DNA of 64,000 nt from Bolinopsis microptera (taxonomy: Eukaryota > Ctenophora > Tentaculata > Lobata > Bolinopsidae): assembly GCF_026151205.1 (NCBI RefSeq), contig NC_087083.1:15138597-15202596 (forward strand), in the 5' to 3' direction. The position numbers and the translations under genes were made by a program. Every line of letters begins with the position of its first letter. Within the stretch, counting starts at the first letter, position 1. Shown piece by piece: positions 49,488-58,626 of the stretch. The notes beneath the pieces are model-generated. The model saw nothing but the letters and a program-made list of their open reading frames with translations, searched no databases and was not told the DNA's origin.

Positions 49488-49600
49488 CTGAATCACTACC
49501 GGACTGAATCCCTAACGGACTGAATCACTACCAATCACTATTGGTAGGGATTGAGGTATATTTTCGGACTGAATCACTACCGGACTAAATCACTAAGAGA
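49488..49600. repeat. GGACTGAATCACTACC repeats beside the MULE fragment
   Basis: Five copies of CGGACTGAATCACTACC-like words, one followed by the inverse pair CACTATTGGTAGGGATTGA. They are possibly terminal repeats of the element carrying the MULE fragment. Confidence 0.6.
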
Positions 49601-50030
49601 AGGTTTGAGAAGCCGCCACGCCTGGTCCACATCACTGACTGGAACGAAGGGGAGAGCTCCAATCTGCATGAAGGACTTTCTGATAGGAGGGTTGTCGATA
49701 GAGTAGTCAGCAGCAAGTCCCTCGCTCTGCAGGTGTCTCCACAAGGACTGTTTGAAGTGGAACCAGCATCCTCTCAAGGTAGTACCAGGCCAGACGTTGT
49801 AGACTGCGTTTCTGATAGCGATTTCATAGTCCACCAGCACCGACTGAGGGTAGAAGGGTCCGTAGGAGTCCAGTTCGTTGAGGATGTTCTCGTACATGAT
49901 GGTGCGCTTCCCGGGTAGGAGTCCAAAGGCTGCAGGGATTCTCCATCCAGTAGGGTGTAAGGCGTGGACTGTGAAGAGTTGAGTAAACAGGTCTGGAGCT
50001 ATAGGAAGCAGAACTAAGCTCCACAACCCA
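49577..50030 (-). pseudogene. MULE transposase core fragment
   Basis: The 149-codon minus-strand frame reads LFTVHALHPTGWRIPAAFGL, LLPGKRTIMYENILNEL, SVLVDYEIAIRNAVYNVWPG, TTLRGCWFHFKQSLWRHLQS, and IGALPFVPVSDVDQAW. IP..F.LLP.K....YE, the Asp of LVDYE, C-x2-H in GCWFHFKQ, and ALPFVPV.DV are the hallmarks of the MULE transposase domain found with FLYWCH proteins. The first catalytic Asp and the DNA-binding part are missing upstream (50030 onward). It is a truncated element. Confidence 0.75.
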
Positions 50031-50293
50031 AGGGACGGCCCAACACCAGAAAATACTAAATCGCAAAATTGGCGTTTTTATAAAATTATTCTTCAAAAAA
50101 GCACTATAACTTCAATAGCGAATATTTTGACGAAGGAGCAAGCTAAAAGAGAACATGCTGCATCGCTTTTGGTAACCCGGGGACTGGTCAATTCCATGAA
50201 AGGCAAATCTCTTGCTGCAACCGACACGGAATCGACAATAAGAGCTCCAAGACATGTCAAAACAGCGTGTTTTGGAATATAAAGAACAACAAT

Positions 50294-50805
50294 AGGAGAT
50301 ACTTAAAAAGGTTGATAAGAAGACTGCAAGGGTTTTGGAGCAGATTAGCGAACCAGGGAGCTCAAATTGGCTCTCATGTTTACCACTTAGAAAACATGGT
50401 TTCGTTCTAAATAAATCTGAATTCAGGGATTCTATCAGATTGCGGTACAACTTAGATCTGGATCGTTTGCCATCACAATGTCCATGCGGAAAAACGTTTG
50501 ATGTGAACCATTTTCTAAATTGCCATCTTGGTGGCTACATCATTATCAGACACAATGAAATTAGGAATTTTTTAGCTGGCTTGCTGAACACTGTTTGCTT
50601 GGACGTGGAAGTTGAACCTCAGCTTCAAGAACTAGAAGGAGAGCAGTTCATGAGGTCCTCAACACTAACGGGTGACCAGGCAAGACCCGATATTAGAGCT
50701 CGTGGTTTCTATACGCCGGGCCAAGTGGCTTTTTTCGATGTTAAGGTAATTAATCCTAATTCTAATTCATACCTTCAATATTCGACAAAGAAGACTTTAC
50801 CATGA
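50294..50805 (+). pseudogene. C-terminal zinc-knuckle plus restriction-like endonuclease domain of a retroelement
   Basis: From 50335 the frame reads SSNWLSCLPLRKHGFVLNK, FRDSIRLRYNL, then CPCGKTFDVNHFLNCHLGG (C-x-C-x7-H-x4-C knuckle), RHNEIRNFLAGLL, ARPDIRARGFYTPGQVAFFD and VKVINP. PD followed by D-V-K after about 13 residues is a PD-(D/E)xK-like arrangement. The layout resembles the end of R2/NeSL-type non-LTR retrotransposons, or of an RT-linked protein family common in sponges and cnidarians. Upstream, 50150-50260 (EQAKREHAASLLVTRGLVNS) is probably part of it, one slip away near 50310. No reverse transcriptase core is present, so it is 5' truncated, as LINE insertions usually are. Confidence 0.6.
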
Positions 50806-52494
50806 GTGTGATGTGTTTGCGGGGAAAGCTAAAACGTGCACTATTAAATAATCAACACAGCCACGCCCCGCTTGATTGGACAATCAAAGATTTTGACTGC
50901 AACAATATTGTCTTCGAAAGATCACTACTTGCTGGTCACACACATGTCAGCGAAATTCCCCTAGTCTAGTGTTTTCCAAGTCTTGTTCTGTGAGTAAAGT
51001 ATGTGTGAGAAAGTCTTTAATAAAATAAAATGAATGTATATTTTTGAATTTTTAACATTTAATTTGATAATGCAGTATAAAGAAATTTTTAATTAGCACT
51101 GTATAGTTTAAGATATTTATATTAGCTTATTATAACCATTGATACAACGACCATAATTTTTCAACAGCTCTCCAATATCCATTTTAAAGTTGCATCTTAT
51201 ATCCTCAAACTACACAATTTAAACTTAGGCATATATATAGTGTAGACTTTCTGTCACAACAAGACTGTAACCCATAGTAACAAACACAAACAGAACCCCT
51301 AACGTCTGCTAACAATTTTCTTCTGATCCTCATATGAGCCCTGTCTCTAAAAACTCAACTGAACTAGCGTTTTGGTGTGTGCAAAAGCTTTCAGGCACGC
51401 ACATTACCTGCCCCGTTAGTTGCCTGTCCCTTCAAAATCAAACTAACAGTCAAGGACAAAAAGTCATACACCAAATGAGCATTATATTTTTATAAATTGT
51501 TTTACATCTCTTTACTCTGTAAAATGTGCTAAAAATTAAATTTCTTGTTTCATTCATAAACTTTAAATATTGTCAAGATATTAAACGAGTTTTGCAAAAT
51601 AATATAGCATGCTGACTTCGTAGGATATTACAATTATACTAGTGCCAGTTCCAAATGTGAGTCAGCGCTTCAACCAAAAGCAGTTGGCAAAAGGAGCCAG
51701 TTGCCTGCAAGATCAGTTAAACAAAAATTTCAGTTAAACAAAAATTTCAATTTTATGCCATTTATTACAGATTAAACAAGTTTACAATAAATCAATTTGA
51801 TATTTAACGGAATCCTAATTCAATGTGCAGTATGGTTGTCACTCTTTAAATAGATTAGATATAGGTTGACGGGGCAAAGAGCTTTACTAGCACCCGATTT
51901 ACCACTTTTGGAGCACAAACTCAAACCTAAAACCGGCCAAGCACAAAGATATGTTATCGCCACGATTGGGTGGATTGATTCCCAGAATATTTATCAGCAC
52001 GCGGCACTAATAATATGAAGTTCATTATCGAATTTTAGATATGCCCTGGATCGTTTAACACATATATAAAAGGTTATTAATTTTTGGTTGGTATAAATCG
52101 ATATTAATCAATTATTTAAAATAGTATTTGTGTTTGTTATTATTAACTATTGAGTTGCGTTCGATTTAAATATTAAAACACTACTACAATACATTTCACA
52201 AAACAAAACGACGGGGACACAGAAAGGAGAAGGACAACACATCACACGGACGGAAACTGCTGCTGTTGACAAGTATCTGATTATATTAATTATGGGTCTC
52301 TTGTTCATTAAAATAAGTGTGATCATACTTATTTATTATTGATATTGTTTATTTATTATTGATATTGTTTGATTGTGCCGTAAAAATAAATATTTGTTTT
52401 ATTAAATAAATATTTGTTTTATTAATGTTTCTAATGAAGTTTTAGTAAGAATTGAAGGAGCCAGTTATGTCAGTAATAAAGAGAAACAAAACAA
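50806..52494. other. Probable LINE 3' end, then featureless spacer
   Basis: The 3' flank of the endonuclease fragment runs to an AATAAAATAAAATGAATG tail near 51018-51035. Beyond it is AT-rich sequence with small direct repeats (CAGTTAAACAAAAATTTCA twice at 51714-51750; TTTATTATTGATATTGTT twice at 52331-52368; AATAAATATTTGTTTTATTA twice at 52386-52424). No gene. Confidence 0.45.
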
Positions 52495-52536
52495 TTATCT
52501 TTGGTTCCATCCTTATAAGGATGGAACCAAAGATAA
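52495..52536. repeat. Perfect 42-bp palindrome
   Basis: Two 21-base arms meeting at TTATAA with no mismatch and no spacer; left arm starts TTATCTTTGGTTCCATCC. Probably the compact end of a foldback element or a cruciform-forming site. Confidence 0.9.
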
Positions 52537-52540
52537 AACT

Positions 52541-52570
52541 TTTCTTTGCCACATAAATGTGGCAAAGAAA
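52541..52570. repeat. Perfect hairpin, 14-bp arms, 2-base loop
   Basis: TTTCTTTGCCACAT, AA, then the exact complement. It lies four bases after the 42-bp palindrome. Confidence 0.9.
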
Positions 52571-52747
52571 CGTTTTATAAATCTTTATTCCACTGGGAAG
52601 TTTTTAAAATAGGATAATGTTTTTGATAAAATTGTTTTTAAATATTGTATTTGATAAATAATTAATGTTGGTGGGGAAATATTTATTATATGTTTTTTCA
52701 CACAGTGCAATGATATTTTGTAGACATGTGTGATGATGTGATGTCAT

Positions 52748-52781
52748 ACATTTTACTTACTTACTTACTTACTTACTTAAA
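52748..52781. repeat. Short (ACTT)n repeat
   Basis: Six to seven ACTT units, about 210 bases upstream of the NAT9 start codon. Confidence 0.85.
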
Positions 52782-52994
52782 TTTGTCACTAAGTAAATTA
52801 CTGAATTTGCTGGCAACGTTTTTTGATTCATTTATTAATTAATTAATTGTTATAATTTAGTATTTGAATTGATTCATGGCTTTTAGGGAGGTATCGAATA
52901 TAAATCCATGCCATTGTCCTTTATTATACTAATATTCACTCTTAAGACTTAATTACATTTTAGCATAACCACAATTGTGACTGAATTAGACAGA

Positions 52995-53582
52995 ATGAAA
53001 CTCAATAGAAGTACCATGATCCTTGGTGAAACCATTTCTCTTGTTCCGTATTGTAAACATCATGTTGAAAAGTATCACATGTGGATGCAAGACAAAGATC
53101 TACAGCTTCTTACTGCTTCTGAACCCCTATCACTGAGCGAAGAATACCAAATGCAATTATCATGGCAAACGGATGAAGACAAGTTAACTTTTGTTGCCAT
53201 CAGTGGTAGCTCAATTCCCCAGACTGTGGAAGAAGAAGTTTCCAGGATGATTGGTGACATCAATTTGTTTTTTATATTCTCGCCAGACATTGCTGAAATC
53301 AATATGATGGTGGCTGAAAATAAATTTAGAAGAGGTGGGTATGGTACGGAAATACTTAACTTGATGATGAGCTATGCTGTAGATCAACTGAACATTACTA
53401 AATTTTCTGCAAAAATAACTAATTCTAATCGACCAAGCATGAATTTTTTCCAAAAGAACACATTTAGCTTGGAATCTGTTTGCGAAGTTTTTCAAGAAAC
53501 TAATTTCGAACTCCCTGCCACTGAGGTAACATCATTCAAATATAGACAAATTGTATACCCATTTTATCAGCCAGAAATTTAA
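52995..53582 (+). CDS. NAT9: N-acetyltransferase 9 (NAT9)
   Basis: A single open frame of 195 residues. NAT9 is a GNAT-fold acetyltransferase linked to microtubule stability. The start is ATG 52995: MKLNRSTMILGETISLVPY aligns with the human start (MRLN.nTlLLG...LVPY). The six codons upstream would need a GTG start and are not conserved. Motifs: HMWMQDKDLQLLTASEPLSL (YH.WM....L..LTASEPL), EEYQMQLSWQTDEDKLTF, MIGDINLFF, AEINMMVAENKFRRGGYGTE (acetyl-CoA loop R-x2-G-x-G written here as RRGGYG), FSAKITNSNRPSMNFFQKNT, and VFQETNFEL. The length is close to the human protein (about 207). No intron interrupts the coding region, although ACAG|AATG before the ATG could be an acceptor for a 5' untranslated exon. 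A LINE fragment starts about 100 bases downstream. Confidence 0.9.
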   Translation: MKLNRSTMILGETISLVPYCKHHVEKYHMWMQDKDLQLLTASEPLSLSEEYQMQLSWQTDEDKLTFVAISGSSIPQTVEEEVSRMIGDINLFFIFSPDIAEINMMVAENKFRRGGYGTEILNLMMSYAVDQLNITKFSAKITNSNRPSMNFFQKNTFSLESVCEVFQETNFELPATEVTSFKYRQIVYPFYQPEI

Positions 53583-53682
53583 ATCTTTTATTTAACCCAT
53601 TTAACATGATATTATTTGTATTTAAAACCTCCCATATCTAAGTTACCTATCTAACAGACAGCAGTACGTTTTAGTTTTAGGT

Positions 53683-54340
53683 GAGGGATCTGATAAACTA
53701 CCTGTTATTTGTGGAGTACCACAATGTAGTGTTTTAGGACCGCTACTGTTTATAATTTATATAAACTAGCAGGAACCCGTCTAACCCTAAAATGGTGTCA
53801 AGACTGAAGAGACTAAAACAATTATTACCTATTTAATTCGCGTTTTTGACACCACTTGGGGTACCAAATTTTGGGCTCTAAAACTCCTATTTCTTGGCCT
53901 ATTTTTTATTTTTTCATGCTGATTTGGAGGCCATTAAAGCATTTGACCCAGTCAAAAAAGATTCAGTTGTATATCTTTGACGGTTTTTGAAGAAATTCGC
54001 GTTAAAGTTGATGCCGTGGTGTCAGTAAAATGGCACAGATTAATATATATATATCGTCTCGCTTTATATATAGTAAGATGATATCTATCTAGTATCTTTG
54101 TTTCACACAATATAATAGAGCATAAGTTTTGTGGTTTATCTACTGGGCTTAGAGTTTGTGTTTAAGCTACCAAATTTTATTATTATTATTATAACTTATC
54201 AGACCTAGGAAAATTTATACTTTTCGCTGATGACACCAATATATCGACAAATCGATAAGTCGACAAATCTGTCCAGAATCTCTACCAAAAAGCAAATACT
54301 ATAATGAATTCTGTTTACAATTATATGAAATGTTGTACTT
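53683..54340 (+). pseudogene. LINE reverse-transcriptase fragment split by an insertion
   Basis: 53683-53766 reads GSDKLPVICGVPQCSVLGPL then LFIIYIN, the GVPQGSvLGPLLF motif of non-LTR reverse transcriptases. 54205-54340 continues SDLGKFILFADDTNIST, the catalytic FADDT motif, then NLYQKANTIMNSVYNYMKC after a stop. The roughly 430 bases between (53767-54200) are foreign: they contain GGTGTCA and TGACACC words, an ATATATATATAT run and a TTATTATTATTATT run, and look like a MITE. Gly to Cys in GVPQC and stops show it is dead. Confidence 0.75.
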
Positions 54341-54434
54341 CAAGTTTTGTTTTACTTAATATTTTCATAATCAATTGCATGTTTAAATGATGCCCAATGC
54401 CCAATTAAACATACAAGTTAGGGAAATACATTAT

Positions 54435-54984
54435 ACGGGTGTAAGGCTGTCAGAATGAAGGTGTTTTTATAAAAGCCACAAAATCTTTAAAAACAGCTGT
54501 TTTAAACCAGAAACTTCACAAACACCTAAAAACTAGGGAAAGTTTCCTTCCCGGGGTTTGGAATTGTTAAAATTTGCCAGTAAAAGGAAAAAAATGGGCA
54601 TGAAATATACCCCTTTTTAGACTACGGCTGTCAGAATGAAGTTTTGTATTTTGAGGCCTACATTACAAAAAAAAAACTTTTTGGTTTATATTGGACTTGC
54701 AGGCAGTTAGGTAAATTATACACCAATACCATATCACCTCTTTTGTCAACTAAATCACTATTCTTTGGGAATTATACAACATAGAAGGAAGACTGCGGCT
54801 GTCAGAATGAAGTTTTCCAAAACAAAGTTGTCCCCATTTTTCCATCATGGCTCTAGGAATCTTTTTAGACCCTCTATCGTTATTAACACATATCTGCAGC
54901 GTTATTCTACCCAAATCAAAAATTCCTGGCATTTTGGTATAAGTCAATAATCGCAATTTAGAAAACCTTCATTCTGACAGCCGT
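54435..54984. mobile_element. MITE with GGCTGTCAGAATGAAG ends, copy 1
   Basis: Left end ACGGGTGTAAGGCTGTCAGA, right end CTTCATTCTGACAGCCGT. The same GGCTGTCAGAATGAAG word occurs twice more inside (54625, 54797). Same family as 57860-58447, but the right end is abbreviated. No coding capacity and no clear target duplication. Confidence 0.7.
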
Positions 54985-55174
54985 ATTGAATAGTACACTT
55001 TTAAATTTTATATATTGGGCTGTGAGGTATTTCTAGGGCCTATGTTAGCTGTGTGTATGAACTAATTGACAAGTATGACCTTTTACACACTACAACTTTT
55101 TCCAATGCTGGCCCCCAATTACTGCACTAGGCCCCCAATTATATTTATTGCATGTTATTGTCAACTTCAACTTG

Positions 55175-57200
55175 AGGAACAATCCATGGTTACAAGCTCT
55201 CTCTCATAACTGCTTGAAATCTTATTAAACTATATAAAAAATAAGTATAAAGAATAAGGAAAAGGAACGGGAATGAAGCCAATACCAGAAGTGAAACCCC
55301 ACCAAAGAATAATTGATCCTTAGGTAGACCTGGTGAAATAAAGTAACTGAACTGTAAGTATAAGAAAAGACGGAAGGAATAAAGGAGAGAGGAAATAATG
55401 TTATGTGAACATCATCAGCAGATGACTTGGCTCACCGGTTTCGGGGGTATAATACCTGTACCGGTTTAATGTGCCAAGACCCCCTAGCAATCACTCGTCA
55501 GTGATCACCTGTCCACGTTAAATGTGATGTCAAGGATGTTGCTGACATCAAGTATACTGTATTTGTACAGAATACTAGGTCGGTCTTTCAGAAGCTTTCT
55601 GAATTTACTCTTCAGGAGTCTGTCATTATAACATCTTGAAAGAAGTGTCCTATAAAGGGTATTGGTAGAACACAGAAAAGAATCAAGGTCAGAGATAATG
55701 GAAGAATAACGAAGGACCTGACCGTAAAAAACATGATAACCAACAGAAGAGGAAATATTACTGTTAGGAAAGGTGTACAATGTACATGACCACAGGAAAG
55801 TTGAAGTCATCAAGTTTGTTGTAAAGCTTGGTGGCGACGTGTCCGGAGTTATTCATCGAGATGTTGATGTCGAGATAGTTTACGGACTTATTGTCGTCAC
55901 CACTCCTCTCCATAAGCAGGTCAGGTGGATAAATGGACCTGATTAGGTTAGAGAAATACAAATAGTTCATGGTGTTGAGGTCGTCGACATATCTGCAGTT
56001 TCTTGAGAGGAGCTTAGCGAGACCGAACTTCTTTTCTTTGATTAGGCGTGTCATGTAGTTGAATTCACACTTCCCTAGCGAAAGATCAGCGAACTGGCTA
56101 CTAGAATTCCCTCCCATGGGAATGCCTTTCGTTTGCCTTAAAATCTGATCCCCAAAACAAACAAAAGTGTTAAACAGAATAAATGTAACTCGTTGAGGCT
56201 CTCCAAGATTTGCTCAGGAGGAACAGACACAGGTTCCCTAAATTTGGTACCGTAACTCATGATGCCTCTTAAATCCTCGTGCTCAATGAAAGCAAGGTCA
56301 CCGGTGATGATGTGGCCTCGAGGCTGATAGCAATAAGGGTTACTGGAACAGGGGCAATCACCTTCCAAGATGGAGGAAATAGTAGTATTATCAAGTGATT
56401 TAAGGAATCTATTATAATTAAAAAGCTTACGCCCGACAGGAATATCGTACTTATAGTAAAATTTGAAGGGAAGGAAAGGCGTAAGGTTTGGAGGGAGAAG
56501 AGTCAAGATCCTAGAATCACGAATGACTCATTCTATTCGGAGTTTATCAAATATTTTAGAACAATAGTGAAAAGTGATAAACTCGCTATTAACAGAGGTG
56601 ATATTAGGAGAAGAAGTGCTGTCTTGGTCAGCAAAAGATTGTATAACAAGGAAAATGGCTCCAGATTTGCAGAGGGAATGAGAGCTAAGTTGCTTGAGCT
56701 CGCCTTTTTGAAGGCTGCTTATATCTTTATAAAAGTTGTATTTGCTTTCAGACATTTTTCTTTTTAAACTTTCATATTTATTGTCTATCTCTCTTAAAGT
56801 GAGAGTCCTTTTGTATATTCTATCTTCATGGCTTTTCTTTTTCTTTTTTCTGCCATGTCCTCTTTTATATCTTTTTATTTTACTTTTAAAATAAATATCG
56901 TTAAAGTTGCTTTTAGAAATATTACCAGAACCTTTTATGTTGTCATTGAGACCTAGAGGGTGAGCAGTGCTCAGGAGATTAATCCAAAGAAGTTCCCTGT
57001 CAGCTAAGGCCAGACGAGGGTCTTCAGTAGAGGAAGGGTCAATAAAATCAATAATTTGAATGGAGGCGTCATGAAAATTATGACCGGGAGTATTAAAGTG
57101 GTCATGGACAAAGGAGGATTTGCCGGCTGTTCTGTGAGCCCAACATATTGAAGTTCAAGCAGTTATGAGAGAGAGCTTGGAACCATGGATTGTTCTGTTA
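55175..57200 (-). mobile_element. Naiad-type Penelope-like retroelement, GIY-YIG before RT, decayed
   Basis: Minus strand from 57180 down. First, an endonuclease-like segment: FVHDHFNTPGHNFHDASIQI, RELLWINLLSTAHPLGLND, the end of a GIY-YIG-type domain. Then a lysine-rich linker (KIKRYKRGHGRKKKKK; TLREIDNKYESLKRKMSES) at 56900-56750. Then at 56506-56138, CPCSSNPYCYQPRGHIITGD and GTKFREPVSV. Then the reverse transcriptase at 56150-55505: GIPMGGNSSSQFADLSLG, NCRYVDDL (catalytic YVDD), YPPDLLMERS, VNYLDINISMNN, KLYNKLDDFNFPVV, SNISSSVGYHVFYGQVLRYS. Frames shift at about 56155, 55780 and 56520. N-terminal GIY-YIG with permuted order is the described feature of Naiad elements. Inverted fragments GAACAATCCATGG...TCTCTCTCATAACTG at 55180-55212 and 57152-57198 border it, like the rearranged terminal repeats of Penelope elements. 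Confidence 0.7.
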
Positions 57201-57859
57201 GTGTTCAGTTAGTGATTTCTCTTGGAGAATTTCTCTTTAGACTCTTAACTTGCGAACAAATTGAAGCAGCAAACTTTAGGCTAGAAACTTTATTGAATTG
57301 AAATAATCATTCCACGTAACAACGTCTTCTTCAGTTCTGTAATAAAATTGTTAAAAATGTGTAAAAATTAACGACGGAAAGAAATTTAAAATAACATTAA
57401 AACAAAAACAGAGAAATAAAATTTACGAAATATGACCCAAAAAATGTAATTGCAAAAAATGTCAAAACAACAAAAAATACGACAAGAAGAAATGTAAGCT
57501 AATACAACTAAATACTGTACTACTCATGATACTAAACTAATTAGTAAACGTAAAACTGGTTGTTCAGAATTCACAGTTCATGTGTAAAAACTAATGATAA
57601 AATCAGCACTTAAGCAACGATAACTCGGTTGTCATGGTTACTATCCAAGATAGTCCTATCAATACATTATTTACTAGTTAAACATCGACTAAATATTTGT
57701 ACAAATAACTCAACTCAGAACGATCATTCATTTCAGGACTTAATCTCAATATATACATCGCTTCTGTTCAGTTAGTGTAGTTGCAATTCTTCCCAGCTTT
57801 GTTTGGATGTTTTACTGTTTGAAAAGTTGTGCAATGTGTTATAAATATACTGACTATCT
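57201..57859. other. Featureless spacer
   Basis: A-rich stretches. TTCTGTTCAGTTAGTGTAGT near 57765 echoes TTCTGTTAGTGTTCAGTTAG near 57193. No gene or RNA recognised. Confidence 0.4.
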
Positions 57860-58447
57860 ACGGGTGTACGTCTGTCAGAATGATGCGGCTGTCAGAATAA
57901 AGTTTTTATCAAAGATCAAATTACTTTGTTAGAAACTTGATTTTGGGCATATTAAACAGGTTTGCATATTCTAAAACACAAATAAACACATTCTTTTATG
58001 TATCGGTTGTTACTGATGTTTTTGATCAACTTTTTTTGAATGCAGAATATCATCATTCTGACAGCCGCCATACCATCATTCTGACAGCCGTTTGAATTTT
58101 CTGTTTTAATTTGTTAACACATGTTTATTGAGGGTTTTTTAGGGTATGAATGCATTCTTTTAGAGTTGTTTGATATACCAGTACCAGGTCTTATAGGGAT
58201 AACTTTAACAACAAGATCACAAAACTGCCTCATATTTATGCAATGTCAAAATTTGAAAGTGTATTTCCAAATATTTCAGTAATAAATCATTTTTAGCCTT
58301 TCTTTCAGTGATGGAAGTGTTTATTTGTGTTTTTAGTATATGCAAACCTGTTTAATATGACCAAAATAAAGTTTCTAACAACGTAATTTGATTTTTGATA
58401 AAAACTTCATTCTGACAGCCGCATCATTCTGACAGCCTTACACCCGT
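57860..58447. mobile_element. MITE with GGCTGTCAGAATGAAG ends, copy 2
   Basis: Inverted ends ACGGGTGTACGTCTGTCAGA and TCTGACAGCCTTACACCCGT, each followed inside by a second GGCTGTCAGAAT word and TTTTTATCAAA. A central pair (58051 and 58077) is also inverted to the ends. 588 bp, no coding frame, no clear target duplication. Confidence 0.75.
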
Positions 58448-58626
58448 ATGCTGTAATGGATGAGTCCAGATCATTGAATTATCATCAGAAAATACGATGT
58501 TTGTTATCTATTTATTTGTAGGCATTTTCAATCAAGCCATTTGTTTCAGGACTTTAGCAATGTTCAGCCATACAGCCAAGATGTAAAGGGTCTGAAAACT
58601 CAAAAGCTGTTTGCTGTTCTGATTCC

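Noticed and set aside
52977-52994. GTG start extending NAT9 by six codons
   Set aside because: Animal translation uses ATG here, and the conserved N-terminus starts at the ATG at 52995.
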